Positions 16,548 through 27,680 of a DNA stretch of 48,000 nucleotides are shown piece by piece (position 1 is the stretch's first letter; each line of letters opens with the position of its first letter). The notes under the pieces are model-generated. The model saw only the letters and a program-made list of their open reading frames with translations. It was not told where the DNA came from and did not search any database. Position numbers and translations under genes: made by a program. This DNA comes from an uncultured Bacteroidota bacterium (lineage in GTDB: Bacteria > Bacteroidota > Bacteroidia > Flavobacteriales > BACL11), in assembly GCA_902597195.1 (NCBI GenBank), contig CACJWV010000002.1, positions 1-48,000 on the forward strand, written 5' to 3'.

Positions 16548-17708
16548 CTAATAATTTCTATAGCGTTTTGTCATGTCAAATACTGTTTCATATAAGTTTG
16601 ATTGATTTTCATCAAAACATTTATTTCTTCTTTTCATAACTCTAATAGATGTTTCTTTGAACATATTAAATTTATGCTCTGTAAAACCATTGCTACCTCC
16701 CCAACTAAAAGATGGAATAAAATTTCTTGTAAAACCTGGGCCAAATAAATTAACTCCGACTCCAATTACTGAACCAGTATTAATCATCGTATTGATTCCT
16801 GTTTTAGAATGATCCCCCATAATCATTCCACAAAACTGAAGACCAGTATCAACAAAGCTCTGAAATTCATAATTCCAAAGTTTAACATTTGAATAGTTAT
16901 TTTTTAAGTTAGAATTATTTGTGTCAGCACCTAAATTACACCATTTTCCAATTACAGAATTGCCTATAAATCCATCATGAGACTTAGACGAATAGCCAAA
17001 GAAAACACTATTGCTAACTTCTCCTCCAATCTTACAAAATGGTCCAATGGAGCATCCCTCATATATTTTTGCCCCCATTTTAACAACTGATGATTTATTA
17101 ATTGAAAAGGGACCCCTAATTGAAACATTTTCCATTATATCGCAATCTTCATCTATAAAAATTGGTCCATTTTCACTGTTCAATGTTGCATTTTTTAATT
17201 TAGCATTTGGATGTATATAAATATTTTTTTTATCTCCAAAAACTTGAATTGATTTACGATCTAACAAGGAATTATCCTTTTTTTCTATCAATTTAAAGTC
17301 ATTACAAATTTCACTGGCGTTAATAGTAAAAATATCAGTTAAACTATTAATTCTAATTATTTTTAAGGATGTTTTTCTTCTATATAATTTTTCTAATTTA
17401 AATTTTTCTGAAACGAATGCTATTAAAATATCATCTTTATATAACGCTTCTCCATTTTTTAGTGAGTTTAATTCAACAATTAAATTATTATTTGGAATAA
17501 TAGTTGAATCTATCCACAGATTATTTTTTGCTATTGAATTTGGATAGATATTATTTAAATGTTTTTCAGAGGAACAACTAACATTATTATAGTATTGACT
17601 CCATTTTTGCTTAATGGTGAAAATTCCTATTCTGAACTCCGAGATAGGTCTGGTTAGACTTAATGGGTAAAATTTTTTGGGATTTTTGTCAAATAAAATT
17701 ACATTCAC
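16548..17708 (-). CDS. GlmU-like sugar nucleotidyltransferase / hexapeptide-repeat protein (Bacteroidota type)
   Basis: This 386-residue protein begins at GTG (MNVILFDKNPKKFYPLSLTRPISEF...). The RPISEFRIGIFTIKQKW segment (20-36) marks the alternative GlmU-like family of Bacteroidota. The second half (about 165-330) is a left-handed beta-helix of hexapeptide repeats (IGPFCKIGGEVSNSVFFGYS, GNSVIGKWCNLGA, GVGVNLFGPGF). The classical LxxGxGTRM nucleotide loop is absent at the N-terminus. The likely role is UDP-GlcNAc or related sugar-nucleotide synthesis, but the substrate is not proven by the sequence. It follows the L31 gene after 38 bases on the same strand. I see no exact -7 element of its own. 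Confidence 0.85.
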   Translation of the reverse strand: MNVILFDKNPKKFYPLSLTRPISEFRIGIFTIKQKWSQYYNNVSCSSEKHLNNIYPNSIAKNNLWIDSTIIPNNNLIVELNSLKNGEALYKDDILIAFVSEKFKLEKLYRRKTSLKIIRINSLTDIFTINASEICNDFKLIEKKDNSLLDRKSIQVFGDKKNIYIHPNAKLKNATLNSENGPIFIDEDCDIMENVSIRGPFSINKSSVVKMGAKIYEGCSIGPFCKIGGEVSNSVFFGYSSKSHDGFIGNSVIGKWCNLGADTNNSNLKNNYSNVKLWNYEFQSFVDTGLQFCGMIMGDHSKTGINTMINTGSVIGVGVNLFGPGFTRNFIPSFSWGGSNGFTEHKFNMFKETSIRVMKRRNKCFDENQSNLYETVFDMTKRYRNY

Positions 17709-17746
17709 TTAAAATAATTGAATGACACTAAAATAATACTTTTAAA

Positions 17747-18001
17747 TTATTTTTTAAAGCCTTGATACTTGGTTTTAAATTTATCAATTCTACCAGCAGT
17801 ATCGACAAGTTTAGTTTTACCAGTATAAAAAGGATGAGAATCAGATGAAATCTCCATCTTTATTAGTGGATATTCATTCCCATCTTCCCACTTAATAGTT
17901 TCATTACTTTCAGCACATGATTTTGTCAGAATTGCAAAATCTGTTGACATATCTTTGAAAACACATGTTCTGTAGTTTTCTGGATGGGTATTTTTTTTCA
18001 T
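17747..18001 (-). CDS. rpmE2: 50S ribosomal protein L31 type B
   Basis: This is an 84-residue L31 of the cysteine-poor type B. It begins [19 protein letters not shown] and has the family motifs [11 protein letters not shown] (51-61) and [13 protein letters not shown] (65-77). The CxxC zinc pairs of type A L31 are missing, as expected for type B, which in other bacteria replaces the zinc form under zinc limitation. Many Bacteroidota have only type B, so no zinc response should be assumed. It has a good -7 element 17 bases upstream of the ATG. Confidence 0.95.
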   Translation of the reverse strand: MKKNTHPENYRTCVFKDMSTDFAILTKSCAESNETIKWEDGNEYPLIKMEISSDSHPFYTGKTKLVDTAGRIDKFKTKYQGFKK

Positions 18002-18018
18002 TTTTTTTTAATGGTGTG

Positions 18019-18026
18019 CAAAAATA
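18019..18026 (-). promoter_or_regulatory. Promoter -7 element of rpmE2
   Basis: The minus strand reads TATTTTTG then CACACC, an exact TAnnTTTG match, 17 bases before the ATG at 18001. No clear TTTG is seen at the -33 position. The predicted leader is about 10 bases. It lies between mdh and rpmE2, so L31 can be expressed independently of gyrB-mdh. Confidence 0.65.
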
Positions 18027-18036
18027 ATCAAATTTT

Positions 18037-18972
18037 CTAAAATTTTATATTATCCAATAACTTATTAGTTGATAACACTGCTTCAGCAGAATTCATTAAT
18101 AATTTTTTTTCAGAGTCATCCAAATCTAAATTCATAATCTTTTCAATACCATTTGAACCAATAATAACAGGAACACCTATACATAGGTTACTTAAATCAT
18201 ACTCACCATTCAAATAAGTAGAGCAAGTAAATAGCTTATGTTGATTACATATTATTGATTGAACAATAGATGAAACTGCAGCCCCTGGAGCATACCAAGC
18301 AGATGTTCCAAGTAATCCTGTTAAAGTTGCACCACCGACTTTAGTTTCATTAACTAAAGTTTTTAACGCATCACTTGATAACAATTTTCTGACTGGAACA
18401 CCTTTATACGTTGCTATTCTGTCCAATGGTATCATTCCGACATCTGAGTGTGCTCCAATCACTAATCCTTCAACATCAGAAGTAGGACAATTTAATGCTT
18501 CTGATAATCTATATTTGAATCTTGCAGAGTCTAATGCTCCTCCCATTCCAATAACTTTATTTTTATTTATTTTAAATTCTTTGTGTAGTAAATATGTCAT
18601 AGTATCCATTGGATTACTTACTACAATAATTATACAATTAGGAGAGTACTTAAGTAAATTTTTAGTAACATTTTTAACAATACCAGCGTTTATCCCAATT
18701 AACTCTTCTCTAGTCATTCCTGGCTTTCTAGGAATTCCTGATGTTATAACAGCAACACTACTATCCTTTGAAAATGAATAATCATTGGTGCTACCAATAA
18801 TTTTTGTGTCAAAATTATTTAATGATGCTGTCTGCATTAAATCCATTGATTTTCCCTCAGCAAAGCCCTCTTTGATATCAATTAAAACAACTTCAGAGCA
18901 AAAATTTTTAAGTGCAATATATTCTGCGCAACTTGCCCCAACTGCGCCAGCACCTACAATAGTAACTTTCAT
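18037..18972 (-). CDS. mdh: Malate dehydrogenase
   Basis: Mdh oxidises malate to oxaloacetate with NAD in the TCA cycle. The 311-residue sequence is of the LDH-like (MDH type 3) kind, with the Rossmann loop GAGAVG (7-12), VVLIDIKEG (28-36), GIPRKPGMTREEL (79-91) holding substrate arginines R82 and R88, LDSARFKYRLSEALN (147-161), and the catalytic GAHSDVGMIPL with H175. The length is normal. The ATG lies 9 bases after the gyrB stop, with no terminator or -7 element in between, which suggests gyrB-mdh cotranscription. Confidence 0.96.
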   Translation of the reverse strand: MKVTIVGAGAVGASCAEYIALKNFCSEVVLIDIKEGFAEGKSMDLMQTASLNNFDTKIIGSTNDYSFSKDSSVAVITSGIPRKPGMTREELIGINAGIVKNVTKNLLKYSPNCIIIVVSNPMDTMTYLLHKEFKINKNKVIGMGGALDSARFKYRLSEALNCPTSDVEGLVIGAHSDVGMIPLDRIATYKGVPVRKLLSSDALKTLVNETKVGGATLTGLLGTSAWYAPGAAVSSIVQSIICNQHKLFTCSTYLNGEYDLSNLCIGVPVIIGSNGIEKIMNLDLDDSEKKLLMNSAEAVLSTNKLLDNIKF

Positions 18973-18981
18973 TTTTCTATA

Positions 18982-20976
<1,995 letters not shown>

Positions 20977-21038
20977 CTAGAGCATTTTTTATGCAAAAAA
21001 AAGAGTAGAGTTTATTAACAATATATTTAACAAAAACA

Positions 21039-22643
21039 CTAAAATTTGTAATTGAATCCTAATGACATGTTAAAACCAATTTGTTTAATATTTCTAAACA
21101 CTTCGGTCTTAGAGTTCAAAATATTATTCAATTTGATGTTAAAATCAATTTGATTGTTTAATGAATAAAATGAATGAATGTTGATATTCATAATTTCTTC
21201 TAATTCATACTCACTATTACTAATGAAAGATTTTTTCGGAGATTGATAATTTACTATTGGACTAACTATTATTTTATTTTTTAGGTTTATTTCTGAATAG
21301 AGATTAGCCTGAACATTAGAAATATTTGATAGATTTTGAATTGTTCGGTATTGGTATGACAAATCAAAATTCAGTTTTGTAAAATGATTAATCATATTTG
21401 AATATTTTATCGTTGAACTAGATTGCCATAAGTTAGTGTAGTTATACTCAAAAGTATTTGGGGCGGTTAGAATATTTTCATAGTTCATAAAATTTTCGTA
21501 ATATCCAAAATCCGAGTAAATGTTAACGAACTGACCTTTGGATAGTTTATTAAAAAATTCGAAATATATAAGCTTTGATTCTGAATTTTTAATGTGGTTA
21601 TCATCAATATCTAAAAGTGGGTTAACAAGATAGTTATTAATTAAATAATTTCTTTGATAATCATTTTTAGTTCCAAAACTAAATTCTGATATTTTTGGAA
21701 CTAAAACTTTACTTATTTCAATTATTGGAAAAACATCAAAAATCTTTTCATTTTGAAAATAATCAAATCCAATACCAAAATTAGCATTGAAAGAAAAGAT
21801 TTCAACATCTACAGATGGTGTAAATGTAATAACTAACTCATTAGAAGATGAGTATTTACCAAACCTATAATCATCTAAAGTCATATCAAAGTAACTGTCC
21901 AGCTGATATATTTTTGTTGAAAGCTGTGATTCAAATTTTAAAATATTCTCATCTGATTTGTACTTATTAATTTCAGAAAATAATGACTCATATGAAAAAC
22001 TTGTAATGTGACTTATTGATTTGCGGGACAAAATTTTATCTTTGACTTTAACATCAAAAACAGCGTGATTAAAATTAAATTTTGTTTTTTCGTTATAAGC
22101 ATTATTTATTGATTCATTAGTGGTATTCATACTACTGAAAAAATGAAAATTAGCAGTTATATCATTTTTCTTAATCTCAGAATTTGCGAAAGCGTTAAAG
22201 AAAAAATTATTTTTTTTAATATTTGTGTCATCAATAATTTTATACCTAATTCTATTATTTGATGATGCAATTCCAAAGAACAGTTTTTCTCTTATTTTTT
22301 TTGAAAAATTAAGATAAGCATCAGAATAAAATTTATTTCCTAGTGAAAGTTCAATTTTATTTAAATTATTATACAAAAACTTCTGGTTTTTAACTAGTGC
22401 TGGCTTGAGTGGTCTTATATTAGGCTTAGTTTTAATTTGCATACTTATGAAGTCATAGTCAAAGGTATTTTTGATTTTGATAGTATCCAGATAAACAGCC
22501 TGATCATCTAATCTATTAGCATCAGTTACGCTAGGATTATATTTCTTACTAACATTAATTTTAGTGTCATTCAGATTTTGACCAAAAACTGTAATAGAGA
22601 AAAGCAAAAAAATTAAAGTGTTTCTAATCATTAATTTTGTCAT
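21039..22643 (-). CDS. Outer-membrane beta-barrel protein paired with TPR protein
   Basis: This is a 534-residue protein with a signal peptide (MTKLMIRNTLIFLLFSITVFGQ) and, from about residue 90 on, alternating aromatic and polar strands typical of an outer-membrane barrel, ending in an aromatic residue (LGFNYKF). A plug-like or linker segment (INVSKKYNPSVTDANRL) precedes the barrel. No complete TonB plug is recognisable. From memory, Flavobacteriia often place such a TonB-receptor-like protein directly after a very long TPR protein, as here. The ATG shares a base with the TPR stop (TAATG), so coupling is likely; an alternative ATG at 22631 would give the same mature protein. Substrate or function unknown. 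Confidence 0.75.
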   Translation of the reverse strand: MTKLMIRNTLIFLLFSITVFGQNLNDTKINVSKKYNPSVTDANRLDDQAVYLDTIKIKNTFDYDFISMQIKTKPNIRPLKPALVKNQKFLYNNLNKIELSLGNKFYSDAYLNFSKKIREKLFFGIASSNNRIRYKIIDDTNIKKNNFFFNAFANSEIKKNDITANFHFFSSMNTTNESINNAYNEKTKFNFNHAVFDVKVKDKILSRKSISHITSFSYESLFSEINKYKSDENILKFESQLSTKIYQLDSYFDMTLDDYRFGKYSSSNELVITFTPSVDVEIFSFNANFGIGFDYFQNEKIFDVFPIIEISKVLVPKISEFSFGTKNDYQRNYLINNYLVNPLLDIDDNHIKNSESKLIYFEFFNKLSKGQFVNIYSDFGYYENFMNYENILTAPNTFEYNYTNLWQSSSTIKYSNMINHFTKLNFDLSYQYRTIQNLSNISNVQANLYSEINLKNKIIVSPIVNYQSPKKSFISNSEYELEEIMNINIHSFYSLNNQIDFNIKLNNILNSKTEVFRNIKQIGFNMSLGFNYKF

Positions 22644-25600
22644 TATTCAATTTCAAATAATTTATCATAATCATAGCTTTCAATATCTAACAAAAATCTA
22701 TCCTCTGAACTATTTTCAGTTCTTGTTTTGAGTTCAATTTCGTTTCTAATCACAGCCTCTAGCTTTTTACTTGCTAATATATAGATATCACTATTTGATT
22801 CAAAATTGTTCAATATACTTTCAAGAGTTGCTTTAGCTTGAAAAACGTTTCCTTGATTAACTAAAATATCTGAAAGTAATATGAATGATTTTGCGATGTA
22901 ATAATCATCAAGATAATTTTCACTAAAATCATAAATCATACTTTCACAATTCTGTAAATTTTCATCTAGAAATTCATAGAAAATGAGCATATATTTTGCC
23001 TCAGACGCCTCAGTTTTGTTTAATAATGAATCAGCATTAGAATAAAATATACGAGCTTTGTTATAATTTGAATTGCTATTACTGTATCTCGCAATCATCA
23101 TGCTTGCTTTTCCTTTGACCCAGTTATCTGTTTTTTTTATTTTTAAAACCTCTTCTGCATATTTCATAGATTTTAAATTTATTGAGTCTTTATATATCAA
23201 CATTAGCCTGATTTTAGATTCTCTTTCAGTTGAATTGTCATCGGCTATACTGGCTAGTTCATTGTAAAACTTTTCTGATCTCTTGTATTGTTTTTTTGAA
23301 TAATAATTTCTAGCAAGAAATTTACAAGACTCTTCTAAATAAGCTTCATTTCTTTTATCGAAAATTCTTAAAAAATATTTTTCTGCACTTAATGTGTCAT
23401 TCGTTGATAGAAAACATTGACTGAGATTGAAAATAACATCATCAACAAAGAAACCGTTTTCATTGATCTTTAAATAACTTTCAAATGCTGATATTGCAGA
23501 TTGATATTCTCTATCATTATATTTAATCATAGCTGCACTGTATGATAAAGAATCTTGCTCACTTTTGCTGATAACAATACTTGGGATAGTACTTATGTAC
23601 TTCAGATAATCATCAATATTTCCTGTCAAAATATACGAAGATTTAAGTGCACTAATTGAGTTTAAAAGACTACTAGTTTGGTCATAATTTTCTATAACTA
23701 ATTTAAACGTTTGCATAGCTTTATCAATCATACCTTCATTAAACTCAATATTACCTTTGAGAAGTATTGACTTGGCTACTATTTCATTATTCGCTTGACT
23801 TTCAATAATTTTTTGAAGGGTTTCTTTTGCTTTATCAGAACTTTGATTTTGATAATTTAATTTAGCATCATCAAACAGACTTTGGAAGTAATATCTAGAG
23901 TTAGGAAAATTTTCTATGATTTGTTGCAGTGATTCTCTTTGCTTTTCAAAATCACTTAGAAGAGAAAAGCAAATAGAGTTTTGATATAATGCATAATCTA
24001 CGTCAAAGTCACTTGTTGATGAAAAATTAGAATAGTACGAGGATGCTAGGTTGTATTTTTTTTGCATGAACATTGCATCGGCAAGTCTTAATGTGGCATC
24101 AACTTTTCTTTTTTCATCTCTTGATTTAGCAATAAAGAGTTTAAATTCTTTTTCTGAGTTTACGAAGTCTTCTAGTTTAGTGTAATTATAACCTAGATTA
24201 TAGTATGTTTTTTCATGAAATTCTTCAAACCCCGCAAAGCTGAGCATTTTTATTTCATTAAAATGATAAATACTTTGTTTAAAATTATTAATGTGATAAT
24301 AGCTATCAGCCAGCCAATATTTTGAAAGATAACTTATGATAATATCTTCCGAACTTTTCGATTCTTCTAAGAAAACTATTGCTTTTTTAAAATCCTTCGT
24401 ATTATATGATTGAATTGCTAGTTGGAGTGCAGATTTATAAAATTGTTTTCTCTCATAATCACTTAAATTATTCTTGGCTAATAAATTCTCATAAATTTTT
24501 CTATAATTCTTTGAGTTAAAATAAAAATTCAAAGTTAAATCTTCAATTTCTTTGTAATAAATTGAGTTAGGAAATTTTTGAAGAAAATCTGAAAGAATTT
24601 TTAATACATCATCATTTTTTGAATTTACTTCAAATGCTAGCTTAGTTAAGTTGTAATATGATTCCTCATATATTTTTTTATCAACATCACTTTTGACACA
24701 TTGTCTAAATGCATTCAGCGCATATTTTTTTTTGTCTACTTTGATATAGGACTGTGCTAAAAAATAATTTGATTTTTGTGATATTGTATCATTAGCAACA
24801 ATGATTTTTTCCAAATATTTAATCGCATTCATGTAATCTGACAGTTCAAAATACAAGTGGCCAACTTGTAACAGTTCTAGACTATTATTGATTTCTTCAT
24901 ACTCCATATATTTTTGATAATAAACTGCTGAATTTTGATAATCTTTAAGTTGATAATATGATTCTGCCATTATTCTATAAACCTCTGATTTTCTTGTTGG
25001 GATTATATCATTCAAATTGATTGAAATGTAGTCTAGTAGTCTTTCAAATTTTTCTTGTTTAAATAGAATTTGAACAATATAATATGGAGATATTGCTGAG
25101 AATTTTTCTTCACTTGCTAGTGACTCAAATCCATTTAGTGCTGATTCATAAAGAGATTTTTTATATTGAATATGTGAAAAATAATAAGTTGAGCTAGGCT
25201 TGTAAACAGATTTTTCATTCATTAATTTTTTAAATATTAATGATGACTTATCATATTCTTGCAGAACAAAAAAAGAGTATGCCAGCTGAAATCTTTCTTT
25301 TTGGGTGAGTTCTCTTGAAATTTTTAAATAATTATCAATACAACTGGAGTGCTCTAAACTATTGTATTGAATATTTGCTAAGGAAGAATGAATATCATCA
25401 ATAAAGATTGAATTTTTAAAATTTTCAATGAAATAAATTTTTAAATCCCTTGACTTTTCTAGTGAAATATTTTCATAACATTTAGACAAATAAAATAGTT
25501 GTTTATCACTCTCCTCTAAATGTTCTAAAATATTTATTGCTTGGATGTAGTTTTGGCCTTGATAAAGCTCCATTGCAATTTGCAATTGTTGGCTTTTTGA

Positions 25601-25651
25601 GGAAAAATTCAACAAAAGGAACAGAACTAAAAGTAAGTAAGCTTTTTTCAA
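22643..25651 (-). CDS. Long secreted TPR repeat protein
   Basis: This is a 1002-residue protein with a signal peptide (MKKAYLLLVLFLLLNFSSKSQ) from a TTG start at 25651; no better ATG places a signal sequence. The rest is a near-continuous solenoid of tetratricopeptide repeats (for example YYFSHIQYKKSLYESALNGF, YYLGYNYTKLEDF-like units and YYQKYMEYEE), probably periplasmic. It resembles the TPR proteins annotated as tol-pal/YbgF-like in Bacteroidota. It overlaps the following outer-membrane barrel gene by one base, and the two likely act together. Partner and role are unknown. Confidence 0.85.
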   Translation of the reverse strand: MKKAYLLLVLFLLLNFSSKSQQLQIAMELYQGQNYIQAINILEHLEESDKQLFYLSKCYENISLEKSRDLKIYFIENFKNSIFIDDIHSSLANIQYNSLEHSSCIDNYLKISRELTQKERFQLAYSFFVLQEYDKSSLIFKKLMNEKSVYKPSSTYYFSHIQYKKSLYESALNGFESLASEEKFSAISPYYIVQILFKQEKFERLLDYISINLNDIIPTRKSEVYRIMAESYYQLKDYQNSAVYYQKYMEYEEINNSLELLQVGHLYFELSDYMNAIKYLEKIIVANDTISQKSNYFLAQSYIKVDKKKYALNAFRQCVKSDVDKKIYEESYYNLTKLAFEVNSKNDDVLKILSDFLQKFPNSIYYKEIEDLTLNFYFNSKNYRKIYENLLAKNNLSDYERKQFYKSALQLAIQSYNTKDFKKAIVFLEESKSSEDIIISYLSKYWLADSYYHINNFKQSIYHFNEIKMLSFAGFEEFHEKTYYNLGYNYTKLEDFVNSEKEFKLFIAKSRDEKRKVDATLRLADAMFMQKKYNLASSYYSNFSSTSDFDVDYALYQNSICFSLLSDFEKQRESLQQIIENFPNSRYYFQSLFDDAKLNYQNQSSDKAKETLQKIIESQANNEIVAKSILLKGNIEFNEGMIDKAMQTFKLVIENYDQTSSLLNSISALKSSYILTGNIDDYLKYISTIPSIVISKSEQDSLSYSAAMIKYNDREYQSAISAFESYLKINENGFFVDDVIFNLSQCFLSTNDTLSAEKYFLRIFDKRNEAYLEESCKFLARNYYSKKQYKRSEKFYNELASIADDNSTERESKIRLMLIYKDSINLKSMKYAEEVLKIKKTDNWVKGKASMMIARYSNSNSNYNKARIFYSNADSLLNKTEASEAKYMLIFYEFLDENLQNCESMIYDFSENYLDDYYIAKSFILLSDILVNQGNVFQAKATLESILNNFESNSDIYILASKKLEAVIRNEIELKTRTENSSEDRFLLDIESYDYDKLFEIE

Positions 25652-25786
25652 ACTTTAAAAGAAACTAAAATAAATATAATGTAGTTTTATAAAAAAAACT
25701 CTTTTTTTAGTTTTCAACATCATTTTTTAACAATTAGAAGTATTAGCATAAAATTTAAGAACTTATTTTTTTTTATTTGTAATGAA

Positions 25787-25984
25787 ATGTATCTATTAAA
25801 AATAAAAGGCACTGAAAAAATTCCAGATTTTGTCCAAATCAGAGATAAAAAAATGACTTTAATAGCTTATTTCAGGCTCTCTCAAATTGAAAAAGGTATA
25901 GAGAAAAATAATCTAATGAAATACAAACAAAAGATTATTGATGGCATCAATAAAACTTCATTTGGTAAAATCTATAAATTATAA
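25787..25984 (+). CDS. Small protein of unknown function upstream of ftsE
   Basis: This is a 65-residue protein (MYLLKIKGTEKIPDFVQIRD...) with no signal or membrane segment, basic overall, with a predicted beta start and helical middle, ending GKIYKL. It ends 5 bases before the ftsE ATG and lies in the same direction, so it is likely the first gene of the ftsE-murB unit. I think similar short proteins occur in this position in other Flavobacteriia, but I cannot verify it. The spacing and good codon structure argue for a real gene. A one-mismatch -7 box (TTTATTTG at 25772-25779) sits 7 bases before the ATG. Function unknown. Confidence 0.6.
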   Translation: MYLLKIKGTEKIPDFVQIRDKKMTLIAYFRLSQIEKGIEKNNLMKYKQKIIDGINKTSFGKIYKL

Positions 25985-25989
25985 TACAT

Positions 25990-26673
25990 ATGAGTGAAAA
26001 TATTATTGAAATTAAAGGGGCTTCAATTTCAATTAATGAGATTAAAGTTTTAGAGAATTTTAACTTTGAAATGAAAAAAGGAGAATTTGTTTACATCATA
26101 GGTGAAACTGGAAGTGGTAAAAGTACTTTTTTAAGATGTTTATATTGTTCACAAAAATTTTTAGAGGGAACAGCAAAAGTGGATAATTTCAATTTGAATA
26201 ATATCAACAAACCAAAAATTCAGGAACTTCGAAGAAATTTAGGCATAATTTTTCAAGATTTTAAACTCCTTGAAGATAGAAACATACATGAAAATTTAAA
26301 ATTTATTTTAAAATCAATTGGCTGGAAAAATAATAATGAAATCGATGAAAGGATAAGAGACACCTTAATGAAGGTAGGTTTAGAAGAAAAAGCAAATAAA
26401 ATGCCTTATGAATTGTCTGGAGGAGAACAACAAAGAGCAAGCATTGCTAGAGCAATTATTAACAATCCGAGCTTGATAATAGCGGATGAACCAACTGGTA
26501 ATTTAGATCCAAAAAAATCAATTGAAATTGTAAATTTGCTTAAAGAAATTAACCTTAATGGCTCTTCTGTAGTTATAGCAACTCATGACTATGACATTAT
26601 AAAATCTCAATCAGGAACAATGTATGAATGCTGCAACAAAAAATTGAAGAAAATAGACAATTTGAGTCAATGA
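25990..26673 (+). CDS. ftsE: FtsE-like ABC transporter ATP-binding protein
   Basis: This 227-residue ABC ATPase has Walker A GETGSGKST (38-46), Q-loop Q89 in IIFQDF, signature LSGGEQQR (142-149), Walker B LIIADEPTGNLD (162-173) and switch H199. The FQDFKLLEDRNIHENL segment is FtsE-like. In FtsEX, the ATPase drives FtsX to activate cell-wall hydrolases at the septum. No ftsX is adjacent; in Bacteroidota it is commonly elsewhere. LolD or MacB ATPases share most motifs, so FtsE is the best but not certain call. It overlaps murB by four bases (ATGA). Confidence 0.85.
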   Translation: MSENIIEIKGASISINEIKVLENFNFEMKKGEFVYIIGETGSGKSTFLRCLYCSQKFLEGTAKVDNFNLNNINKPKIQELRRNLGIIFQDFKLLEDRNIHENLKFILKSIGWKNNNEIDERIRDTLMKVGLEEKANKMPYELSGGEQQRASIARAIINNPSLIIADEPTGNLDPKKSIEIVNLLKEINLNGSSVVIATHDYDIIKSQSGTMYECCNKKLKKIDNLSQ

Positions 26674-27680
26674 TTTTAAAAAATTATAATCTAAAGACTC
26701 TAAACTCCTTTGGTGTTGATGTGAAAACAAAATACTATTATGCTCTTCAAAAGATTGATGACATAAAATTTTTATTCAACCAAAAAAAACAATTTTTAAA
26801 AAAAATATTAGTCTTAGGTGGAGGAAGTAACATTTTATTTACCAAAGATTATGACGGGTTAATTATTCACAACCAAATAAAAGGAATTGAAAAAGTTGAA
26901 GAAAATAAAGATTTTTTGACGTTAAAAGTTGGTGCAGGTGAAAATTGGCACAAATTTGTTTTGTACACATTGAAAATAGGTCTCTCTGGAATTGAAAACT
27001 TATCATTGATTCCTGGTTGTGTTGGTGCAGCTCCTATACAAAATATAGGAGCATATGGGGTTGAAGTAAAAGACTATATAACAAAAGTTGAATTTTATCA
27101 CATAAAAGAAGGAAAGTTCTATAAGAAAAATAAAATTGAATGTAATTTTAGCTACAGAGATTCTATTTTTAAAAAATCTTTAAAAAATAAAGTAATCATA
27201 ACTCATGTTTATTTTAAGCTGAATAAGAAATTTAATAAAATTATAAGCTATGGTGCTTTGAAAGAATTAGCACAAAAAAAATCAACTGAGCTTAAGGCCG
27301 AGGATCTTTCAAATTTTATAATTGAAATCCGAAACAGTAAATTACCTAACCCAGAAAATATTGGCAACGCAGGAAGTTTTTTTAAAAATCCAATTGTAAG
27401 CTCAAGTAAAATTGAAAAACTAACCAAAGATTATCCTCAAATAATTTACTTTAAAATTGATAATAATAATTATAAAGTATCTGCAGGATGGTTAATTGAA
27501 AATATTGGGTTGAAAGGTTATAGAAAAGGAGATGCCGGTACTTATGAAAAACAAGCGCTAGTGATAATTAATCACTCTAATGCTTCTGGAAGAGAATTGC
27601 TTTTATTTTCAAATTTTATATCAGAAAAAGTACTTGATACTTATGATATCAAATTAGAAAATGAGGTCAATATTTACTAA
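26670..27680 (+). CDS. murB: UDP-N-acetylmuramate dehydrogenase
   Basis: MurB reduces UDP-GlcNAc-enolpyruvate to UDP-MurNAc with NADPH and FAD in peptidoglycan synthesis. I use the ATG at 26670 ([18 protein letters not shown]), 336 residues, because MurB N-termini normally begin this way and the ATG overlaps the ftsE stop (ATGA). Motifs are [10 protein letters not shown] (FAD loop), [30 protein letters not shown] and [10 protein letters not shown] with the catalytic serine. The sequence pattern and length match type I (E. coli-like) MurB. It converges on icd with a 4-base overlap of stop codons (CTAA). Confidence 0.95.
   Translation: MILKNYNLKTLNSFGVDVKTKYYYALQKIDDIKFLFNQKKQFLKKILVLGGGSNILFTKDYDGLIIHNQIKGIEKVEENKDFLTLKVGAGENWHKFVLYTLKIGLSGIENLSLIPGCVGAAPIQNIGAYGVEVKDYITKVEFYHIKEGKFYKKNKIECNFSYRDSIFKKSLKNKVIITHVYFKLNKKFNKIISYGALKELAQKKSTELKAEDLSNFIIEIRNSKLPNPENIGNAGSFFKNPIVSSSKIEKLTKDYPQIIYFKIDNNNYKVSAGWLIENIGLKGYRKGDAGTYEKQALVIINHSNASGRELLLFSNFISEKVLDTYDIKLENEVNIY

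Noticed and set aside
20982-20994. Inverted repeat GCAT-ATGC followed by an A run near gyrB
   Set aside because: The stem is only 4 bp, AT-rich, and has no T run on the strand of the neighbouring genes, so it is not a terminator.
25772-25779. TTTATTTG as a promoter of the small gene before ftsE
   Set aside because: The second base is T instead of A, there is no -33 box, and such strings are common here; listed only as a weak hint.
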